The notes under the pieces: generated by a model
The model's database searches: none
Seen by the model: the letters and a program-made list of their open reading frames with translations, nothing else
What the model was told of the DNA's origin: nothing
Virus record (IMG/VR): IMGVR_UViG_3300046389_000412
Span: 1 to 37,781 of that record
Reading direction: 5' to 3' (one strand)
DNA length: 37,781 bases
From: a virus
Translations under genes and position numbers: made by a program
In this document: positions 33,718-37,781 of the stretch, in pieces
How positions within the stretch are numbered: position 1 is the stretch's first letter
Layout: each line of letters opens with the position of its first letter

Positions 33718-36700
33718 ATGAACATAAGAATCAAAGAACTTTTTAAGAGTGATCTAGATCCTAACAGCAATGAATGGTGGTCAAAGGATAAAATTGATAA
33801 AATCAATTTCAATTTTAATCTTCTTAGAAATGGAGGTCCATCAGGTCCATCTGGATTAGAAGGTCCTAATGGAGTTGAAGGGGATAAGGGTGAAACGGGA
33901 ACTGAAGGAAATCAAGGTCCATTTGGTTTTCAAGGAATTGTAGGTCCTTCGGCTGTTGGAAGCTGGAAAAGTACAATGCTCAACGGCGTTGATGAAAATG
34001 GAGATAATTATACTCAAAAAGTAATTTGGCCAGCTGTTCCGATTGGAGTTGCTGGTATGGCTATTCCTGTAATTGGTACTAATTCTAACTTAGACACTAA
34101 TGGAGATTATTTAAGTCCATGGTATGGAACAACTGCAACGGCACCTATAAACCTTTCTTCTAATGGAGCTTTTAATGTTTTAACAAATGGAGCAACAAGA
34201 GCAAATAACGAGGATTTCCATGAATATTCTTCTTTATCATCTTTTTCATTAGATAGTGATGATAGTTCTCACTACTTTAATTTTGGAATAAGTAATGCAT
34301 CTGATCTGGCCCTTGGAACAGCGTTCAATTCTGTTTTCGAAATAAAGCCCAACGACGCGTCTTCCGGTTATAGATATGAAATAGACTTTCAAAGGAATAT
34401 TAATTTTAATTTTATTTCTAATCTTGGAAATATTAATACTTTAGGTGAAAACTCTGTAATAAATTATCCTTTATATGTAGATGCAACTCAACCCGGTAGA
34501 AAAGTAGAATTTGTAGTAGGAGGCTTAAAATTTAATCACCAAGCTAATTTAAATAATGTATTAAAATCAAATGATAACGTAGGAACTGTTACTTGGGAAA
34601 ATGTTTCAAGTTTATTTTCAGTGTTACCTATAGGATCTATTGTTAAAATACCTTCTACTTCTTTTAATTCTTCTAATTTTTATACCGATAATGCAACTGT
34701 TACAGATTTAAGTACAGGTGGAACTACTAACATTAGAACAAACTTTGGAGCAGGTAGGCCAGATGGAATGTTTGGCGCATGGTATTTATGTAATGGTAGA
34801 AAATGGGGAGATGGCGGAATTATATCATATGATACCCCTAATTTAAATGGATTTCATTATTCATTTGGAGTGTCATCTACGTCTAATCCTGGAAAAAGCA
34901 TATATGGAGGATCTGAAACTTCTCTTTCAACTAATACTAGCACAGGTGTTATTACACAGTCTCATCAATCAGGGTCTCAAAACGGAAGATACCTAAGTGA
35001 TATTCAAAATAATTACGGAGATGAAAATCATATCGTATTTGGAGAACATGTTAGTATTATTTTTTTAGGCAGTTATGGATATGAATGGGGTAATTTAGAT
35101 TCTACAGCTGAAACAACAGACTTTTCAGCAGGGTACCATGAATATGTCGATTCCCCTGATCAAGATGGTTTTGATATTTCAGCAAGGTATGCAGCTTCTC
35201 TTAATCCTGTAACGCGACAGTGGACTGCTGATATAAGCGGAGGTACTTCAATAGATACCTTTTGGCTAAGTGACGCTTCTTTTACAACCGATGGAACTAG
35301 CAATCCTTCATCTTCGACAGGTATTAGAGTTTATGAAAATGGAATTGAAGTTGATGACGGATGGTTTTTTAGAGAACATTCGGCAGTACCTGGCGGAATA
35401 GCAAGATATTATGAAAATGGCACAGGATTCACAGGTTTAAAACATGTGTTCGAACCCCAACAGAGTTGGATGTGGTATGGAGAAGGTCTATGGGATGTTG
35501 ACGGAAATTCAGTTGATATTTTTCAAACAACATATAATAATGAACCCGTTTCTCTAGCAACCATACAAAATAGTAATAATCCTGTTTTTGTTGAAATGCA
35601 TGTGTCTAGTGATTTTCAAGGAAATCCTACCGCTAATAGTCAAAATTCAAACACTAACGATCCTGATTTTACAGATTATGAGTCAAATTCTCATATATGG
35701 TCAGTTAATTCTTCTAATCAGATTGTAATTCCTACAACTGGATGGTGGAGAAGCGTTACATATACAGATGCCTTTACGGGTAGTTATAATATATCCTTAC
35801 CTGCCGGTTATCAATTGACTTATAGAAAATATTGGAATAATTCAGACAACGAATTTAAAGGCGCTACGATTAAAGATAATTATATTCCTTATAATAGGAC
35901 ATGGCACCTAGCTAGTGGTGCAAATTCAAGTAGTGCAGCATGCGATACATCAGGAACAAATTCATTAACATTCTATGCTAGAGACGCCTATGGTACATTT
36001 GCAGGAAATACAGTTAGTTTATCTTTTTCTAATTTTTCTGCTCAAAATTTTAACTTTATTACAGATCAAATATACGTAAGAGGAGATGCATCTCATTCGT
36101 CTAGTACAACCTCCCTAGCTGACACTGGAAAACACCCTCTAGTCCTAGTAAAAGACGGTCCTATAATAGGGGAGCAACCAAACATAGTTATCGCTGATTC
36201 AGTTTCTTCAAAATATAGAGAAATTAATTCTAATTCTATGGCTCCTACTTTATCAGATTGTAGTGGAGGCTCTACGCCTAGTGAGTATACATTTGATTTC
36301 ACTAGCATTAGTCCGGATATGGGAACTGGTTCCGGGACCACAGTCGCCAATTTTAATTGGAATGGGCCTAATTTAAGTACTTCTGATTTTACACTCAGCA
36401 ATATACCAGGTACCCTTTCAATGGAGGTAAGTAGTATAAGCAACTTTAATAATAACGTAACAATTAGTATAATGCCGACTCAAAGCGCCGGAACCCATCA
36501 AACGATTGATCTTGATTTTAACGGTCCTTATCCGATTACAACAAGCTCAGACACTGATATTGATTTTATATGGGGACCATGTCACGTAGAAGGAACATTA
36601 ATAACTATGTCAAACGGTAAATTTAAAAAAGTTGAAAACTTACAAATAGGAGATAACCTATCTTCATACGAAATAAATGGATTAAGCGAAAGCGGAGAAT

Positions 36701-37047
36701 GGAGAAATTTTAAGGTAAATAAACTAATTAAAGAGACCTCAACTGTTAAAGTTGTAAACATAAAAAAGGGAACACATGCATCATATAGGGATATTAATAA
36801 AGGTCTAACTAAAATAACAGGTGAACACCCTGTTTTAGTAAAACACAATAATATAATTCAATTTAAGCAGGTTAGTGAAATATCTTTAGGAGAATTTATA
36901 TATGTAAATGAAAAATGGACCAAGGTTTTCAGTAACGAACATGTAAAAAAGACATCTAATACTTATAGTATAGATGTTGAAGCAGATGATGTCTATATAG
37001 CTGATGGTGTACTTTGTCATAATCAAGAAGAAGCAAAAACCGAATAA
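33718..37047 (+). CDS. Collagen-like tail fibre with collar-like domain and C-terminal Hint domain
   Basis: The 1109-residue product has a modular fibre layout. Residues 25-36 (KIDKINFNFNLL) form the N-terminal motif shared with the next fibre. Residues 40-78 are 13 Gly-x-y collagen-like triplets. Around 345-385 lies a phage tail-collar-like segment (PDGMFGAWYLCNGRKWGDGG then YDTPNLNGF). Beta-rich sections follow to ~950. From Cys955 to Asn1102 is a Hint domain: block A C955-HVEGTLITMSNG with LQIGD, block B T1034-G-E-H1037-P, and block F YSIDVEADDVYIADGVLCHN (1083-1102). Only seven residues follow, the first Gln1103 rather than Cys/Ser/Thr, so protein splicing is unlikely, but self-cleavage at either end is possible. 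The fibre role is well supported; what the Hint domain does here is unknown. Confidence 0.88.
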   Translation: MNIRIKELFKSDLDPNSNEWWSKDKIDKINFNFNLLRNGGPSGPSGLEGPNGVEGDKGETGTEGNQGPFGFQGIVGPSAVGSWKSTMLNGVDENGDNYTQKVIWPAVPIGVAGMAIPVIGTNSNLDTNGDYLSPWYGTTATAPINLSSNGAFNVLTNGATRANNEDFHEYSSLSSFSLDSDDSSHYFNFGISNASDLALGTAFNSVFEIKPNDASSGYRYEIDFQRNINFNFISNLGNINTLGENSVINYPLYVDATQPGRKVEFVVGGLKFNHQANLNNVLKSNDNVGTVTWENVSSLFSVLPIGSIVKIPSTSFNSSNFYTDNATVTDLSTGGTTNIRTNFGAGRPDGMFGAWYLCNGRKWGDGGIISYDTPNLNGFHYSFGVSSTSNPGKSIYGGSETSLSTNTSTGVITQSHQSGSQNGRYLSDIQNNYGDENHIVFGEHVSIIFLGSYGYEWGNLDSTAETTDFSAGYHEYVDSPDQDGFDISARYAASLNPVTRQWTADISGGTSIDTFWLSDASFTTDGTSNPSSSTGIRVYENGIEVDDGWFFREHSAVPGGIARYYENGTGFTGLKHVFEPQQSWMWYGEGLWDVDGNSVDIFQTTYNNEPVSLATIQNSNNPVFVEMHVSSDFQGNPTANSQNSNTNDPDFTDYESNSHIWSVNSSNQIVIPTTGWWRSVTYTDAFTGSYNISLPAGYQLTYRKYWNNSDNEFKGATIKDNYIPYNRTWHLASGANSSSAACDTSGTNSLTFYARDAYGTFAGNTVSLSFSNFSAQNFNFITDQIYVRGDASHSSSTTSLADTGKHPLVLVKDGPIIGEQPNIVIADSVSSKYREINSNSMAPTLSDCSGGSTPSEYTFDFTSISPDMGTGSGTTVANFNWNGPNLSTSDFTLSNIPGTLSMEVSSISNFNNNVTISIMPTQSAGTHQTIDLDFNGPYPITTSSDTDIDFIWGPCHVEGTLITMSNGKFKKVENLQIGDNLSSYEINGLSESGEWRNFKVNKLIKETSTVKVVNIKKGTHASYRDINKGLTKITGEHPVLVKHNNIIQFKQVSEISLGEFIYVNEKWTKVFSNEHVKKTSNTYSIDVEADDVYIADGVLCHNQEEAKTE
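33835..33951 (+). repeat. Collagen-like Gly-x-y repeat (13 triplets)
   Basis: Residues 40-78 of the first fibre read GPS GPS GLE GPN GVE and on to GIV GPS without interruption, the periodicity of a collagen-type triple helix. This would trimerise the fibre near its attachment end. Confidence 0.9.
36580..37023 (+). other. Hint (intein/Hedgehog-type) autoprocessing domain within the tail fibre
   Basis: This 148-residue segment has the invariant Hint features: an N-terminal nucleophile Cys955, a block-A Gly-Asp (IGD), a block-B T-x-x-H (Thr1034, His1037), and a C-terminal His-Asn (1101-1102). There is no room for a homing endonuclease, so it is mini-intein-sized. The residue before it is Pro954, often unfavourable for thioester formation in inteins, and the +1 residue is Gln. 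This is closer to bacterial intein-like (BIL) domains than to a splicing intein. Confidence 0.85.
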
Positions 37048-37074
37048 TAATTATTAAGATATAGTATTAATACA

Positions 37075-37084
37075 GATATATAAA
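37075..37084 (+). promoter_or_regulatory. Candidate late-promoter box GATATATAAA
   Basis: Identical over ten bases to the box at 15101-15110 and leaving 24 bases to the ATG at 37107. It lies in the 59-base gap between the two fibre genes, suggesting the second fibre can be transcribed separately. Confidence 0.4.
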
Positions 37085-37106
37085 CCATAAATAATAAAAA
37101 GAAGTA

Positions 37107-37781
37107 ATGCCAATACCTATTAATTTAAAGCAGATTTTACAGTCAGATACTCAGCAAGAGAAACTAGATAAAATCAATTATAACTTCGATCAGCTTATTG
37201 CTAATGGAGGAGGACCTATGGGTGCTACTGGTTCAATTGGCGAAACCGGTGCACAGGGTGTTACTGGAGATCAAGGTGCACAGGGAACTCAAGGACCCCA
37301 AGGACCCCAAGGACCCGCAGATACAAGTACTAATTCACAATGGAAAGACGCTAGTACATGGGCAAACGGAAATCTTAGTATAAAAACTATTACACCTATT
37401 AACGAGGGTGACACTAATAATAATCCCCCAACATCAGTACTTATAGGATTTGCTTCTAACGACCCAGAATATAACGGAAATCAGAATTTAAGTAATTTAG
37501 GAGGAGTTTTAAACATTAACAAAAACTCTAATTATTCAACTTCAAATATTAGGTTATTTTCTGAAAAAAATTACGATCAATATTTAGATATTAATCTAGA
37601 CACTGATTCAGATACATCTACTAGTACTATAGAATTTAAGTTTAACTCTATTGTCGGCGACGGAGAATTTAATTATTCAGCTGATAAATTTAAAGTTAGT
37701 GATTTGTCAGGAAACGAAATGATGTCCATAGATTATTCTAATGGTGTTTTATTTACAGGCACTCTAGTGGCTTCTAGTTCA
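37107..37781 (+). CDS. Second collagen-like tail fibre, cut by the right edge
   Basis: An open frame of 225 codons runs from ATG 37107 to the end of the window without a stop. It begins MPIPINLKQILQSDTQQEKL, then residues 19-30 KLDKINYNFDQL match the N-terminal motif of the first fibre, and residues 36-71 are 12 collagen-like triplets (GPM GAT GSI GET …). After that come Asn/Ser/Thr-rich short strands (NQNLSNLGGVLNINKNSNYS) like a fibre shaft. It is a paralogue of the preceding fibre in its first ~75 residues; the shaft that follows shows no close match. Whether it also carries a collar or Hint domain lies beyond this window. Confidence 0.88.
   Translation, partial: MPIPINLKQILQSDTQQEKLDKINYNFDQLIANGGGPMGATGSIGETGAQGVTGDQGAQGTQGPQGPQGPADTSTNSQWKDASTWANGNLSIKTITPINEGDTNNNPPTSVLIGFASNDPEYNGNQNLSNLGGVLNINKNSNYSTSNIRLFSEKNYDQYLDINLDTDSDTSTSTIEFKFNSIVGDGEFNYSADKFKVSDLSGNEMMSIDYSNGVLFTGTLVASSS
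37212..37319 (+). repeat. Collagen-like Gly-x-y repeat (12 triplets)
   Basis: Residues 36-71 of the second fibre are uninterrupted Gly-x-y triplets. At DNA level 37290-37316 is three perfect tandem copies of CAAGGACCC, so the number of GPQ triplets may change by slippage in frame. Confidence 0.9.

Noticed and set aside
36580-37047. A splicing intein interrupting the fibre gene
   Set aside because: The Hint domain ends seven residues before the stop, leaving no real C-extein, and the +1 residue is Gln instead of Cys, Ser or Thr.
37064-37073. Perfect palindrome GTATTAATAC as a regulator site or terminator
   Set aside because: Ten bases with no loop, GC content or T-run; expected by chance in this composition.
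37198-37383. A 61-residue + frame over the second fibre
   Set aside because: It is a shifted-frame reading of the collagen-like repeat; the true frame starts at 37107 and stays open to the window edge.
1-37781. tRNA genes, CRISPR arrays, insertion sequences, integrase or att sites
   Set aside because: No cloverleaf-like GC-rich segments, regularly spaced repeats, transposase or recombinase motifs were seen; the only repeats are within coding sequences.

Overview
This window is a stretch of a large tailed-phage genome with a contractile (myovirus-type, T4-like) tail. Every convincing gene lies on the + strand. They are packed almost end to end, many overlapping by one to a few bases (TAATG, ATGA). 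The longest gene-free stretch is only 108 bases (15029-15136). The DNA is very AT-rich. Essentially none of the roughly 27 starts has a Shine-Dalgarno sequence; most follow A/T-only leaders such as TAAAATG or AAATTAAATG. That leader style, together with a phage-encoded ribosomal protein S1 resembling Bacteroidota S1, suggests a (probably marine) Bacteroidota/Flavobacteriia host. The host is an inference, not something shown directly.

Layout. 9-2326: three proteins sharing an N-terminal K-x-x-F-E-(E/Q)-F...E tag that resembles the T4 capsid-targeting sequence cut by the prohead protease; they are probably internal head proteins. 2400-5348: a dCMP deaminase followed by six small uncharacterised genes in a tight cluster. 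5384-13695: central baseplate/tail-tube block with two tube-initiator-like proteins (585 and 429 aa), a gp53/LysM-like wedge protein, a gp27/gpD-like hub carrying extra C-terminal display domains, a gp5-like spike OB protein without a lysozyme domain, and an unknown 576-aa protein. 13742-15028: a four-repeat S1 protein set between its own promoter-like box and a strong terminator. 15137-16435: an amidoligase-like enzyme fused to a pentapeptide-like tail. 16452-22542: a structural protein, then gp25, gp6 and a gp7/gpI-like wedge protein with PKD-like domains. 22544-33714: a small fibre-like protein and three large virion proteins (662, 1256 and 1592 aa). 33718-37781: two related collagen-like tail fibres. 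The first ends in a complete Hint (intein/Hedgehog-type) autoprocessing domain; the second runs off the right edge.

How the parts work together. The baseplate genes supply hub, spike, wedges and tube initiators for a contractile tail, and the fibres supply receptor contact. The head-targeted proteins would travel inside the capsid with the DNA, the deaminase supports nucleotide supply, and the S1 homologue could retune host ribosomes toward the phage's leader type. A recurrent box G(A)ATATATA, with 24-29 bases between box and start codon in five of six cases, looks like a late-promoter element. It precedes the largest head-associated gene, the baseplate block, the S1 gene, the amidoligase, the 1592-aa protein and the second fibre.

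Most interesting points: the C-terminal Hint domain on a tail fibre, the S1 homologue in a phage whose genes lack Shine-Dalgarno sequences, the family of capsid-targeting tags with possible polyprotein-style processing, and the amidoligase fusion.
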